Below are positions 33,101-43,732 of a stretch of DNA of 64,000 nt, piece by piece. The translations under genes and the position numbers were made by a program. Within the stretch, counting starts at the first letter, position 1. Every line of letters starts with the position of its first letter. The DNA lies in contig CM072869.1 in NCBI GenBank assembly GCA_036937835.1, positions 12,111,501 to 12,175,500 on the forward strand. The letters run 5' to 3'. The notes beneath the pieces were generated by a model, which ran no database searches, was not told the DNA's origin, and saw only the letters and a program-made list of their open reading frames with translations. The stretch comes from Pampus argenteus (taxonomy: Eukaryota; Chordata; Actinopteri; Scombriformes; Stromateidae).

Positions 33101-35818
33101 CTTTATTATTTATAATGACACAACCATGTATTTGTGTTCTTTCCAGGACCACAGTTTATGTTACAGTGACTGTCACTTCACCCACACAGAAGGCAATGTC
33201 ACCCTGACTTTTGACTTCAGCCTCCTTGGGTCTGTAGGGTTACTCATGAATGGTCCAAGCTTCACCTCCAAAGGAACCAAGTACTTTCACCAGTTCAATA
33301 TAAGTCTGTGTGGAGGACAGGTGAAAAGATGGAAATACTCACACATGCAGGACATGCTGCCTTTTCAAAGGTTTCTTTATATAGTATGTATGTAATTAAT
33401 GTCCTTTTGCCATTTGGTCTCTTTCTTTATTCTAGGGTCAGTTGGCAGTATGCACAGACAATGTTACAGACCTATCCATCACTGACTCCCAGAGAGGGAA
33501 AGGTGAAGGAGCCAGTACTGTCAAGACCTTCATCTGTCAGTCAACAATAATCCCAGCTAGTGGACGAGGCTTCCACACAGCACTTTCCTCACAGTCCATT
33601 AACCTGGCTGACACGTTTCTTGGTGAGTGTGAGAATTTAAGTTGCAGAAAATGGGGTGAATTTGGTATGTTTTTATATTTCTGTCATTAAAATCATTGCA
33701 TAATGACAGCATATTATTATAAACATTAATTGTTCATACACACATTGATGTGTGAATTTTATTAATAGGAGCAACAATAGAAAATTCACTTGATGGAATA
33801 AGGGCAAGAACAGAGCTGTACCCTAAGACCTCCAAGAAAGTCCCAGATGTCAACTTCTACTACCGGTAGAGCCAATATTTCATTTTTCTTTTTCTAAATC
33901 AGAAAAAGAATTCTGTGCTCTAAGGATTTTCTTTCTTTTGTTGGTAAGGTCTTTGGAGGCGACCCCATCTTGTGAATCAGGTCGAAGCGCAGTGGTAACT
34001 CTTCGCTGTAACCCAGAGAAGAGCACTAAAGGGGAGCTTTCAGTGCCCAGGTACATCTCAGTCACTACTTCTCTGATTTCCTGTATTGTAACAGAGAATG
34101 TAACCTTTATCTATGCTGTGATGTCAATCTGTGTCTTGCCATTGCAGTCAGTGTCCTGCGGGAACATGTGATGGCTGCACCTTTCATTTCTTATGGGAGA
34201 GCTCAGGGGCCTGTCCTACATGCACAGAGGGGGACTATCATCGGATAGAAGGTGCCTGCAAGGGAGGACACCAGGTGTGTGTGGACGTAGAGTTTAGTCC
34301 TATTTTCCATGTATGGATAACACTGTTAAAGCTGAAAGTCAGCACTTTTAACAATCTTTGGTTCACTTAAATTCCAGTGTAATGTTAAGCAATGTAAAAA
34401 CCTTCACTGGATATACTTAAAAACAAGTAGTCCACAGATTGAGAATTGCACTTATTTGTCAAACTCACAATGGAGAGTTCAATGATCAAACTAGATACCG
34501 CAGAACCAGAGATCATATTTTTGTATTCTTTCCATTCCTCTTTATTGTCAAAACCTTCATTAAACTACAGTGTAGTTCTACTCAGTTCTCTTAAGTGTAC
34601 AGTTTTGAGTGTGTTATACTAGTAGCTGCTAACATAGCCTAGAGGCAGTGAGTGGGCTGCAGAGGTCTGGTAAACTCACTACTTTCTAACTCCACACAAA
34701 TTTTTTGTCATTTTCAAACTTGTAGTCTTTAAGTTTATCCCGAGTTTTCTCAGATTTTCATGTGTGTACATGTTCATCCTCAGGATCTGCTGTATGTGTG
34801 GAATGAACCGAAGCTGTGTATGGGAGGCGTGACCTTGCCTGAAAAGAAGACGTTGCCATGTGAGGGTATGGAGTTCTGGGTACAGCTTGGTGCGGGGCTG
34901 GGAGCTTTCTCTGCAGTGCTGCTTGTTTCCCTCACCTGCTACTTCTGGAAGAAGAACAAGCGGTACCATTGCCTTTCCTGTTGCTCCGGTTTTCTTCTCT
35001 TTCTTATTTTATAATGTCCTTATTTCCTTCCTGTCCCTTTTCTTTTCCTACTCCTTATTTCCTCTTGTAGTTCCTCCTTGTATTCCTTATTTATTTAACC
35101 TAATCCCTTTTTTATCATATTGTTGTCCCTATTCACCCTTTCTCCTCTTTCTGCTTCATTCATTTTTTATTTCTTCCTTCTTTTCTTCCACCCTACACCA
35201 TGTTGTTCCCCTCCTCTTGTATGCCTTCATGCATCCCTTACTAATTTCTTTGTTCATTCACTCTTTCTTTCTTTCTTTCTTTCCCACCCTCTGTCTTTTC
35301 ATTTTCTCTTTACACCAAACTCCTGTTGTTTGATCCCATCCCTCCTGTTATTCTGTCCTTGTTACATCACAGTTTTTATAATTATTAATGTGAATGACAT
35401 TACTTGTCTTATTGTATTTTCCCACAGTGTTGATTGTATCTCTTGTCTCTGCTAGGTTGGAATATAAGTATTCCCGGTTAGTGATGTCTGCCAACAAGGA
35501 GTGCGAGATGCCAGGAGCTGACAGCTGTGCTGTGATGGAGGGAGAGAATGAGGGAGACATGGAGGATGAAGTTGTGTATACAAAACCTTCTCTACTTGGC
35601 AAACTCAAAGCCATAGCATCCAAGGTGAGAGTCACAGCATCATTTTACTTTAACTGAAAGCAAATCTCATTATCATAAAAGGTTTTGCTTTTTGCCTTTG
35701 AGTGAACTTTTTAAACTATTACAAAATTAATGTTTGTTTCTGGTTTTAGGGAAATGGAGAGAACTATGAAAACATGCAGCTAAACTCATCCCATTCGAAA
35801 GCACTGGTATGGAGCTAG
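24067..35818 (+). CDS. elapor2: ELAPOR2 (KIAA1324L/EIG121L), complete 22-exon coding span
   Basis: Seen: 22 exons joined by GT-AG introns with continuous codon phase give 3003 nt, 1000 residues plus TAG; the human protein is about 1030. Order: signal peptide (about 1-24), cysteine-rich growth-factor-receptor/TNFR-like repeats (about 65-435 and 546-633), a mannose-6-phosphate-receptor-homology-like region (about 635-835), one transmembrane helix (about 893-917) and a cytosolic tail with Tyr-based sorting motifs YSRL and YENM. Known: ELAPOR1/2 are type I membrane proteins of the secretory and endosomal-lysosomal system; EIG121L supports BMP signalling in Xenopus embryos. The tail core EVVYTKPSLLGKLK and convergence with GRM3 favour ELAPOR2 over ELAPOR1. 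Introns range from 80 to 1562 bp. The C-terminus after exon 21 is unlike what I recall of the human one, so the last exon is the least certain. Family call very sure, paralogue call fairly sure. Confidence 0.9.
24163..25454 (+). other. elapor2: ELAPOR2 intron 1
   Basis: 1,292 bp. No exon or clear repeat seen; a candidate site for 5' regulatory elements. Confidence 0.7.
25455..25575 (+). CDS. elapor2: ELAPOR2 exon 2
   Basis: Residues 33-73, beginning TDYYYEYTECDSTGSRW, a hallmark of the family, and ending GTEC. Acceptor TTTGGCAG, donor A|GTAAGT, phase 0 to 1. Confidence 0.92.
25576..27137 (+). other. elapor2: ELAPOR2 intron 2
   Basis: 1,562 bp, the longest intron of the gene. Random short frames only. 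Confidence 0.7.
27138..27327 (+). CDS. elapor2: ELAPOR2 exon 3
   Basis: Residues 73-136. Contains SCEAGEFLEM, CTQCAAGSYSLGSG and the aromatic segment RFDQWDSMPAGF. First cysteine-rich growth-factor-receptor-like repeat. Acceptor CCCCCCAG, donor AG|GTATGC, phase 1 to 2. Confidence 0.92.
27408..27555 (+). CDS. elapor2: ELAPOR2 exon 4
   Basis: Residues 136-185, with SSWVPQGNYLESN and FEYQYPDNNLLFEFF, strongly family-like. Preceded by an 80-bp intron. Acceptor TTCCTGTAG, donor GTGAGT, phase 2 to 0. Confidence 0.93.
27863..27952 (+). CDS. elapor2: ELAPOR2 exon 5
   Basis: Residues 186-215, beginning IQNDQCQEMD and ending HGEWATHT. A symmetrical phase 0-0 exon of 90 nt, so it could be skipped in frame. 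Donor CA|GTAAGA. Confidence 0.92.
28783..28888 (+). CDS. elapor2: ELAPOR2 exon 6
   Basis: Residues 216-251, with LKSGTNILYWRTGGVLMG and KPVLLKN. The donor is the weak GTTGGC, but frame and homology require it. Phase 0 to 1. Confidence 0.9.
28996..29148 (+). CDS. elapor2: ELAPOR2 exon 7 (Cys-rich repeat)
   Basis: Residues 251-302. GVAYTSECFPCKPGTF begins a run of paired CxxC cysteines of the TNFR/furin-like type, followed by CEPCPRDTFSG and an N-glycosylation motif NTT. Phase 1 to 1, so it is skippable in frame. Confidence 0.93.
29966..30054 (+). CDS. elapor2: ELAPOR2 exon 8
   Basis: Residues 302-331, with CKDRPPCSRKDYFQIHTACD. The acceptor is TTTTCAAG (AAG rather than CAG/TAG). Donor AAG|GTGAGG, phase 1 to 0. 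Confidence 0.9.
30166..30346 (+). CDS. elapor2: ELAPOR2 exon 9 (Cys-rich repeat)
   Basis: Residues 332-392, with YKWIEPKICLEG, LPPSGER and CPPCNPGFYNN, plus sequon NDT. The donor GTACTG is weak but is the only GT that keeps phase with the next exon. Phase 0 to 1. Confidence 0.92.
30466..30594 (+). CDS. elapor2: ELAPOR2 exon 10
   Basis: Residues 392-435, with CNPCPAGTEPTLGYEYKWWN and SCFNVGNSKCD, nearly invariant in the family. Donor G|GTGGGT, phase 1 to 1. Confidence 0.93.
30655..30840. mobile_element. Interspersed repeat in ELAPOR2 intron 10
   Basis: GGGAAATATTTCTTAGC, GGTAAATATGAGCTACCACC, CAGTTAGCTTGCTTAGC and AGCTTAGCTTGGCAG belong to the teleost 'TTAGCTTAGCATAAAGACTGG' repeat, also seen at 61,640-61,800. 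Confidence 0.55.
30972..31062 (+). CDS. elapor2: ELAPOR2 exon 11
   Basis: Residues 435-465, with GWEVAGDHIQSGAGSSDNDY followed by LILNIHVPGF. Donor AA|GTGAGT, phase 1 to 2. Confidence 0.92.
31147..31249 (+). CDS. elapor2: ELAPOR2 exon 12
   Basis: Residues 465-499, with FGRITFVFETLCIADCELYF. The acceptor is CATAAG (non-consensus AAG). Donor ATG|GTGAGA, phase 2 to 0. Confidence 0.9.
31341..31478 (+). CDS. elapor2: ELAPOR2 exon 13
   Basis: Residues 500-545, with DVNRKSTTVVESWERTK and YTWAFQRTNQ and sequon NAS. Symmetrical phase 0-0 exon. Donor GAT|GTAAGT. Confidence 0.93.
31507..31581. mobile_element. 75-bp Tc1/mariner-type MITE in ELAPOR2 intron 13
   Basis: Terminal inverted repeats of about 23 bp carrying CCAGTCAAAAGTTTGG on the left and its near-complement on the right, flanked by TA on both sides (31,505-31,506 and 31,582-31,583), the target duplication of Tc1/mariner elements. 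Confidence 0.8.
32423..32666. mobile_element. hAT-like MITE in ELAPOR2 intron 13
   Basis: The left end GGGCTACAACAAATATGGTC and the right end GACTAATCATTGCAGCTCTA are imperfect inverted copies. The interior is rich in GATTAAT/ATTAATC. Matches the common fish 'GGGCTGCAACTAA' element. Confidence 0.55.
32779..33042 (+). CDS. elapor2: ELAPOR2 exon 14 (Cys-rich repeat)
   Basis: Residues 546-633, with NDVARIYSISVSNAVDGVSS, ECRAC and CVPCPPGHYID, then CTECPHNTHL and CRPCGPASK. Largest exon, phase 0-0. The donor is the weak GTCTGT. Confidence 0.92.
33147..33320 (+). CDS. elapor2: ELAPOR2 exon 15 (start of MRH-like region)
   Basis: Residues 634-691, with DHSLCYSDCHF, sequons NVT and NIS, and LMNGPSFTSKGTKYFHQFN. 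Opens the mannose-6-phosphate-receptor-homology-like lumenal region. Phase 0-0. Confidence 0.92.
33436..33622 (+). CDS. elapor2: ELAPOR2 exon 16
   Basis: Residues 692-754, with LAVCTDNVTDLSITD, FICQSTIIP and AALSSQSINLADTFLG, conserved in the family. Phase 0 to 1, donor G|GTGAGT. Confidence 0.92.
33769..33865 (+). CDS. elapor2: ELAPOR2 exon 17
   Basis: Residues 754-786, a divergent stretch ending KVPDVNFYYR (human recalled as IPDVHFFY). Donor CG|GTAGAG, phase 1 to 2. Confidence 0.86.
33949..34050 (+). CDS. elapor2: ELAPOR2 exon 18
   Basis: Residues 786-820, with SCESGRSAVVTLRCNPEKS and LSVP. The acceptor GGTAAG is poor, but phase 2 entry and homology fix it. Donor AG|GTACAT. Confidence 0.88.
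34148..34274 (+). CDS. elapor2: ELAPOR2 exon 19
   Basis: Residues 820-862, with QCPAGTCDGCTFHFLWES, CPTCTEGDYH and EGACKGG. Last cysteine-rich lumenal segment. Weak donor GTGTGT, phase 2 to 0. Confidence 0.93.
34784..34962 (+). CDS. elapor2: ELAPOR2 exon 20 (transmembrane helix)
   Basis: Residues 863-922, with LYVWNEPKLC and LPEKK, then the hydrophobic helix from FWVQLGAGLGAFSA through VSLTCYFW and the basic stop-transfer KKNKR. Donor CG|GTACCA, phase 0 to 2. Confidence 0.94.
34990..35345 (+). repeat. elapor2: Pyrimidine-rich low-complexity tract in ELAPOR2 intron 20
   Basis: Long CT-rich stretch including (CTTT)n at about 35,266-35,285. Open frames across it are compositional artefacts. 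Confidence 0.8.
35456..35624 (+). CDS. elapor2: ELAPOR2 exon 21 (cytosolic tail)
   Basis: Residues 922-978, with LEYKYSRLVMSANKECEMP and an acidic stretch, then EVVYTKPSLLGKLKAIASK. YSRL fits a YxxPhi endocytic sorting signal. Phase 2 to 0, donor AAG|GTGAGA. Confidence 0.94.
35750..35818 (+). CDS. elapor2: ELAPOR2 exon 22 (C-terminus, stop TAG)
   Basis: Residues 979-1000, including NYENMQLNSS. YENM aligns with the family's C-terminal ESVQL-type segment and fits YxxPhi. The last residues (ALVWS) resemble no terminus I recall. A GTATGG inside the exon might act as an alternative donor to a further exon. Confidence 0.75.
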   Translation, partial: GNGENYENMQLNSSHSKALVWS

Positions 35819-36369
35819 AACAAAAGTGAAGTGAAGTGAATGGGAGTGAGGGGAGAAACCAGACCCTCGGGAAACTGTCCACTGAAGACCCCTTTAACCA
35901 GTCACCCCCTTTATGAGCTTTGGTACCAGGAATACCAACTGTGTGTAGATACAGAGATATACACACACATCATGCACCTAGGTGCACCCACCTATAGAAC
36001 CAGGTTCAGAAAAGTCACAATAACACGGTGGCCTTAAAGCTCGGTACGACAGAGCCGTCCAGCTTGAAGCATAGTACTTTGAAGAAGATGTGTGTTTGTG
36101 TGTGTGTGTTATAGACACTTCCTGGTAATATTCAGCTTCAAACTGATGTCAGAAAGGCTGTTAGAAGAGCTCAGGGCAAGACGAGGACTTATTTAAGATC
36201 TTTTGTTTGTATTTATTTCAGTTTGTGAGTTTTGATGGTATAATTTGCCATCAGGATTACAACGGTGAGTGTGTGTCCGTTTCCCATAGATGCTTACACC
36301 GACTGGTATATTCTGGCAATATGAAGCCTATATCTTCTCATCTGTCTTTTTCTTCTTTTGCTTTGTTGA

Positions 36370-36375
36370 AATAAA
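36370..36375 (+). terminator. elapor2: Candidate ELAPOR2 poly(A) signal (proximal)
   Basis: AATAAA about 550 nt after the ELAPOR2 stop codon, in an otherwise non-coding 3' stretch. Confidence 0.45.
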
Positions 36376-36977
36376 TGTAATACAAGTTCAGCTGACTGAA
36401 AATGAAGATGTCATGTTATGCGGATGAGATTGTGGTGTTGACCTTCCATGTATGTCAAAGAAATATATGTATTTATGTAAGAGGACCCAGTTTGCATTTC
36501 CTTTTCAACAATTTCTTTTGAGAAATACTTTGGCGACTTGTAGACAACAGAGAGGGGTTTAACTGATATTCTAAGTACAAATAGATTTAAAGCAATACAG
36601 TACACTTGTGGAATAATTTTGAGTGTAACTAATTGTAATTTGGATTTATGCTTGGAGAAAAAGTCTGCTCCAGAAAATGCAGGGAATTAAGTGCATTTGT
36701 GATCCTTTTTTTTGGCTCATCATGATAGAGCTGTAACATGAAAGTAATATTACACCAGAATATTGCATTTATTAAAAAACATGAGAAAGTTTTCCTTCAG
36801 TAAGACCTTTTCTTATAAGTACAAGATTTGTTCTTGTAATGCCAAATGTTGACTTTTGAGATCATGTTATGAGTTGTTTAATTAGGTTTCTGATCCACAT
36901 AGGAGATTGACAAAGGGAAATTACTAACACTGCAAAACATGTCAGTGCATACTGTATATTTGCATGTCAGACATGAA

Positions 36978-36983
36978 AATAAA
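36978..36983 (+). terminator. elapor2: Candidate ELAPOR2 poly(A) signal (distal)
   Basis: A second AATAAA, about 1.16 kb after the stop, in the context GAAAATAAAATG. Either signal or both may be used. Confidence 0.35.
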
Positions 36984-37847
36984 ATGTCATCCTTTTGGCT
37001 TATTATTATTATTATTATTTGGCTGATTTGTGGTAGAAGTCATTTCATGATCGGAAATAATTGCTATCTATCTGCCTGAAAAAGCTAAATGTCTCTTAGC
37101 TTTAATTTATTGTTAATAGTTTGTCTGGTTTTGAGATTGAAATTTATTTAAACTTGATAAAATCTTGCATACAACTGTGAGAGCAACGGCGTGGCATCAG
37201 TTTTTTCCGGTCAACTTGCAAGTCACTTGTGCTGGGCCAAATTTATTTTCTTGTAAATATCCATTCATCCAAGAATTTGTGTCTTGTGTTTCTTAAAAAG
37301 TATAGTTTCAAATAATAATGATAACTTTCATTAATCAATTTAGCTTCATGAGATTAGCAGCACTTTTAAGTGTAAATATCTTGAGGTTTTTTAAAGAACT
37401 GGTGGGAATAACTAATAATTGAAAAATCCTGTGGAGGGCAGCAGAAAACAGATGTTGAAAGAGAACTTCTTACATTGTGTTCTGCATGCAAAATGTACTA
37501 CTGGGTGATTTTATTTATTTTATCAATAAGAGTTTATTGGATATTCCTGGCTGTAGTATATTAGGTTTGAATGTTATTTTTGTAATATGCATGTAATGAC
37601 CTGATCCTACCACCAGAGAGTGATCATTGCTAGGCCAGAAGACGAGTCAAAATCCCAGCAGTATCATATTAGCCATTAATAATAGACAGAAACAGGAGCA
37701 ACCTACAAACATTTCTGAAAGCATTTTGCTCTGCAGATTTTTCAAGAAATCAATCAACAACCTGACATCTTGGATATCTCTAAACATCTTACTTTACTAG
37801 AAAATCTGTGTTTGTTTTCTCCTTTATTTATCTCTCTCCTACTCTCG

Positions 37848-37967
<120 letters not shown>

Positions 37968-38120
37968 GAAGAGACTGTACATAAAAGAGTGCATTGTCCT
38001 AAGGCAAGGAGCACTCCAGTAGGTTTAATTGGAGTACCATCATTATTTAGGGAACAGCTTCGACTGAGTGTCACCGACATCTTTCAGCATTTGCCAAAAC
38101 ACGCTATGAATAGAGCCTAT

Positions 38121-38142
38121 GTGTGTGTGTGTGTGTGTGTGT
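38121..38142. repeat. (TG)n microsatellite
   Basis: About 11 TG units. Confidence 0.9.
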
Positions 38143-41100
38143 ATAAAAGTGGTGGTAAGGGGCTGTTCATGTTGTGGACAAAAAAAATCTACATTTGCAT
38201 TCAGCATTTAGACTTTTGATTTTTTGCTGTGCGTGCAAACACACAGAACTACTTTTTTTTTTTGATGAGTCAAACCAGGACAGACACAGCAGGACGAGCA
38301 GACAACACCAGCTGCTTGCTTGTTGTTATTTATTATGATGTCATCACAGCCTTGTTATTGCACACATCATAAACATGGAACTATTGCTTTGTGATTGGCC
38401 AGTTTGAGAGTTCGGCTTGACCTTGGTTTGATTTCACCACAGAGATGTTGTCTTGTTTTGAAGCCTGGAGGCCAAGGACACATTCTGTTATATAGCTGGA
38501 GCTACAGCACAGAAACCTTTGTAGAGCACATGGCAGTTGGCAGAGTCTGAATAAAGCAACAATGTCCGTGGTGAAAAGGATATTCATGAGTAATGCCAAT
38601 TAAGAAACCTTCCAGAGAGAGTTACTGGGTGCATGAGATGATAAACTGAGTATAGTGTAGTGAGAAAGGTGATGTATTTTCTTTACATCTGGATCCCATT
38701 TTCATTTTCCCCATACACTATCCAACTCCTTTATCTACCTTCCCCTTGTCCCATTTCCAACCTCCTTGAGGCTGCCTCGTTGGCATGTGCTGCGGTGGGC
38801 AGTTAGATCTGACTGCTTCAGTTTAAGTATGGTGCTAATCTGTTTGCTTAGGTGGTCTTGGCTGAGACCAACTCAGCAGTAAGTTTCACACATAGAGCGT
38901 AGACAAAAGTGGTGGGGAAAAGGTTTAAGGGGTAAGATGGAGTGAGAGATGGTCAGTTGAAGAGTGTGAGACTGTTGTCTGAGACTAGTTTAGTCCCTGG
39001 ACTAAATGAGAGGAGAATCAGGGTTAAGTGCTCTATTTGTGTGGCCATTAAAAGCTGGGAGTAAAGTGCTGGGCCTCGCTGTGCCAAATCTCATCAGTCA
39101 CTGCCAATTTGAATCAAAACCAGCAACCCGTTTTTCCTCTTTCTATTCCTCTTCTTTCGCCCTTTCCTCACCCCTCCTCCCACCCTCTCCTCCATGCAGA
39201 CAAATAGACATTCCGGCAGCGGATGTGGTGGTGGTTGTCCATAGCAACCTGCCATGCAGGGTGTATCTTGTGGGAGCAGGACCACTGAGTGAATGGCTAA
39301 GCCTTCTGCTAACAAAGACTGTGAATCTCTGATATGCTTTGAGCTTCCATAGGAGCGCTGTGACTTTTCTGCTGTGGGAGTGCTTTACATAATCCAGCAG
39401 CAGCTCCCCTCTGCTCTGCCACATTTCTCTCTCCTGCTGCTCTCTGCACCTAACACACACGCCCTAATGTAGGTCGGCTCATCTTGGCGCATTCACCGCT
39501 CTCTAAAATTCTTTCAATCTATCATTCAGTGTGATTATCACAGGGCGCTTTTGGAGAGTGTTCAAGGGATGAATGTTCAACAGTTCTGTCTGTAACTACT
39601 ATATTCATTTTAACATGGAGAAACTAGATCTGGAGAGTTGCTTGTCTGGGGAAACTTAAAAGAGCAGATACGTGATTCTGATCACATATTGTGTTAAAAT
39701 ATCAATTATAACAGTCACACTTTTATTTTAGACAGCATAATATAGTATATATAACCATTTAAGATCAGTTTAATTATAATTTACTCCTAAATGCATTAAA
39801 GTTGTGCATGAAGCTACTCTTAAAAATGAAATATGCTGAAATGTTAAATTAGTCCACTGATTTAGACTATTTATAATTTCTCAGAACTTAATCCTTATGT
39901 GTTTTTGTTTATTCCCCTACCTCAATAGAGAGAGTTTGATGGTTATGGATGTTATGATAAATGTTTTGTATGTTATGCATATGAGTCTACATTAACATCC
40001 TTTTGTTAGCTGGGATTTGCCAGCAGCTGACATTGTGTGCTCTGCTTCCTCTTGTGAGGCTCTCTGGGACTGCTGGAGCCAGCTGCTCCTACTGTGCCTC
40101 TCAACGTCAACACATTTAACACAGACATGTAAACTGCACACTTCGATAAGTTGACGAGTCAATGACTTTATCTTAATGGTATATAAGCGTCCCCTATCTT
40201 CTTATTGGAGCTAAGCCATACAAAATGTAACATAAAATTAGACGAATGTCTATCAGAAATATCCACTTAATGTTTTTTAAAGTGTGGACTGGAGAAAGAA
40301 AGGGGGTAGAGAAAGACATTTCAACCAAGGGATTCCTCAGATTCACTGTTTCACACACGTCAGGTAAACAATCAATGGTAGAAGGCTTGATAGGAAATAA
40401 AACTAAGTGGCATAGTGTTGCCCTGAAACATATACTCTATACTGAGATCAGTTTTACATCCACCAAACAAGAGGATTTGTTCTCTTACAACCTCTATCTG
40501 GAGCACTATTAAACATACATTAAGGCACATAGCCATATTCAAAACATCACCACATATTGTATCTATGGGGCACGGAAAACATAAGCTACCACTCCCCTGT
40601 AGTTGCAAAAATTCAACATGTGTTTAACAAAGCAGACAGTTCCCCACCCTTAGCATTTGAGTCATTGGAGTATAATTTTGTAATTACTGGGTAAGACATG
40701 AATTTTTGTTGTTGACAGAACTAACGCAGCACTATCTGTAATGACAGTTCTGAGGCAAAAGAAATGCATTTTATGTAATCAATCTTTTCATATGTGCTAT
40801 TAGTTATTATTTGCAATCCATTACAGCAATCGTCTAAAGAAACCATAGTTTGAGAGTGGGAGTGAACATGCTGTCGCTTTGGTGAACACATGTCTGGAAC
40901 TATATCCATTTAGATAAAGGGATTCCATGATTAGAAATAGAAAAACAAACATCTGTATCAAAAGCAAAACATATTTTCCTGCAAAAAAGCCACAATGGAT
41001 TCTTTATATGGATCTATGATGTAAATCTATCAATATGTGACTAGATGAGTTCTCTGAAATTTAACTGAAATTTGTGTTTTGCCACAGTATAACTGTAGGT

Positions 41101-41525
41101 TGATGATCTTAATGGATTTTTGTACATGTCTGTTCCAGATGCTCTATCCAGTCCACGTTCATTCTAGAGTTACAAGACTGTCAACATTGTGCTGTTTGAA
41201 CCATCAGTAGTATAATATACAAATGTACAGATACACAATAGAAATGTATACATAATTGGGTATTACAATGAGACCTACAAAAAAGCATGAGAATAAAAAG
41301 TCTGTGGGATATTGCAGGTGAGGCAAGCAGAGCCACAAATGTGCATCCAGACTGAGGGACACACACCCTCCTACCATGAGTAAGCAAATGTCTATTTACA
41401 CCGCATCATAACAAAGCTATCAAAAACAAAGGCTCCAAAAAATCCTCCTAAAAACTTTTTTTTGTTCTTTTGTTTCTCTACTTACAACAATGTTGAATCC
41501 ATGTATGTACATCCCTAGAAAATAA

Positions 41526-41531
41526 TTTAAT
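41526..41531 (-). terminator. grm3: Candidate GRM3 poly(A) signal
   Basis: ATTAAA on the minus strand about 215 nt after the stop. No AATAAA on this strand appears within the first 1.5 kb; one lies at 39,722-39,727. Weak support. Confidence 0.25.
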
Positions 41532-41745
41532 TATAATTACACACTTTCTACATTTGTGAAACAATACAGTTCTAGTCCTCAAGGAAGGTGTTTGTTGGTT
41601 TGTGCGTGTATACGTGTATGTGTATGTGTATGTGTGTGAGTGCATTCAGTATGTGTATGAGGCGGGGAATGATGCTTGAAAAGGATAATTTTCATGGATT
41701 GGCTAACAGTCGCAGGGGCAGATTTAGGAAGAAGACTGGGTGTGG

Positions 41746-41822
41746 TCACAGAGAGGACGTAGTGGAGTCGACAATTTCTCTCCCATTGCACACGGTTGGG
41801 ACATATTGGGCACTGACAGAAG
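41746..41822 (-). CDS. grm3: GRM3 coding exon 11 (C-terminus, stop TGA)
   Basis: Residues 867-891, with QYVPTVCNGREIVDSTTSSL before TGA. The terminal SSL is a PDZ-binding ligand. Too short for an ORF scan; found by family C-terminus and phase 1 entry after TTTTTTCCAG. Confidence 0.95.
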
Positions 41823-43204
41823 CTGGAAAAAAAAAAAAGGTATGAGAAAAATATTAGGAGAGGATATTTACATGGAAAGACAGAAACCAATCATATTTGT
41901 GAACAAAAAAAGCTACAGTTAATGATTTTAGCTCTCTCTTATTAAAGATCCTACATGCACAGCATAGTTTTTTAATTAATGTGCGTAATTAGACCTCTGC
42001 TCAAGTTAAATTTGGGCGAAACTTTGCTGTGAATTACGTAAGGTCACCCAACTCTGGTGTTGTAAATGCATACTTAACATAGGAACAAAATACAGGAAAA
42101 CACACAAAAAACCCAAACACCTAGGCACTTTTAAATTAGGATTTTGTATTCCCTTTAATCACATCTGCGCTGAACATTAAGCATGTCCATTTGACTCTGA
42201 TTATAATGAAAAACTGCAAGAGAGGGCTGCTCTAAACCTCTGTCTCTTTAAAAATGAGGTAACTGCATGTAACCTACCATGAGACGCGTATGTGGTGGCA
42301 GCCCCGCTGACACTGAAGCGATTGAGGTTAAGCCTGTGGCTGGTCACATTCTTCTGGGGCTGGAACATGATGATATGGACCTTGGGAGCAAACATACAGC
42401 CCAGGACCACAAATCCACTCAGGCTGACTGAGATACACATGGTTGTAGTCTGAACCTGCAAAGGGAGAGGAAAGACAAAGAGACTGTAATTAGTAGCCAG
42501 ACTTTGATGGATAAATCTTATGTTAAAGTAGTAGAAACTAATTGCTGTTAGGGACTGATTTGATGATAATAATCTAGAATAATAAACATTTTTTTCAAAG
42601 GCATATTTTGAGTATTACAGAGTGCTTTGCATAAAATAAAATAATAATAAATCAAAGCCAATTGGATAAACAGTTAAGAAATAGATCAAATTAACCGATC
42701 GCTATAAGTACACAGAGCCAATGAAGTCTTTAAAGTTAAAGCATGGCTCTTTATTGGTAGACTTTGTTACCTTGCAATAATCAAGAGGATAACAGTTACA
42801 GAATGGATCAATAAAACAGGGACTACAAAGGCTGAACTTGACAGTATCTCAACAGTAGCCTTAATCTTTTTATTATTATATGACAGCACTGCCAAATATA
42901 ATATTGTATCCTCTCTTGATTTGGATGGTAGATGTATATGTTAAGTCTCTTTTAGGTTGCCATTATCGTTGCTGTGTATAACTTTGTGTGGCTGAAAAGT
43001 GTTGGTGAGGGTTACAGGGTTAAGTAACAGCAGCTTAAGGAAAGGTCACAGTACAGTGAAGCACATCAGTTATATACCCTTAAAATCTCATCTGTATGTG
43101 CTGTATGTTTATGTGTGTGTGTGTGTGTGTGTGTGTGAGAGGGTAGGTGAGGTGAGTGATGTTATGTTGCCTCTTATCTTAAAGTCTGATTATAAGGAGG
43201 GGGA

Positions 43205-43265
<61 letters not shown>

Positions 43266-43699
43266 AGATAGTTTTTATTGGGATCAAATGAGCAGCCCTT
43301 GCATCAGCGCTCTTCTCTTACACTCTTTGATAAAGTGCACTGTGTGAGTGGGTGTGTGTGAGTATGAAAGTGTGTGTTTAAGGTGTCTGTATGGGAAAGA
43401 TTTGTATGGATCAGGTGAACACTCACTCTGTTTGCTGTTAAATGTGGACATGTGTCAGCAGTGTGACAGAGCCTGTCTGTTTGTCACCCTGGTACTGCAG
43501 AGCTGGGACAATTTCCAGAAGGATTAGAAATAGTTTAAGTTGCCACTACACTGGTGCTTTTTGTGACCTGTGTACTTACTCACATTGTGAGAATAAAAAT
43601 CTGCTCACATATTCATGGCCACCGTTTGGGGACAAAAAAACAGGTCCCCAGAAGAGTGTCCAGGGAGTTAATGTAGGTCAATGCATAGAACTAATGTAA

Positions 43700-43732
<33 letters not shown>

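Noticed and set aside
34860..35333. 157-codon plus-strand frame
   Set aside because: Overlaps ELAPOR2 exon 20 in another frame and then runs through a CT-rich intronic tract; compositional artefact.
39006..39332. 108-codon plus-strand frame between the genes
   Set aside because: No family similarity and no splice or promoter context.
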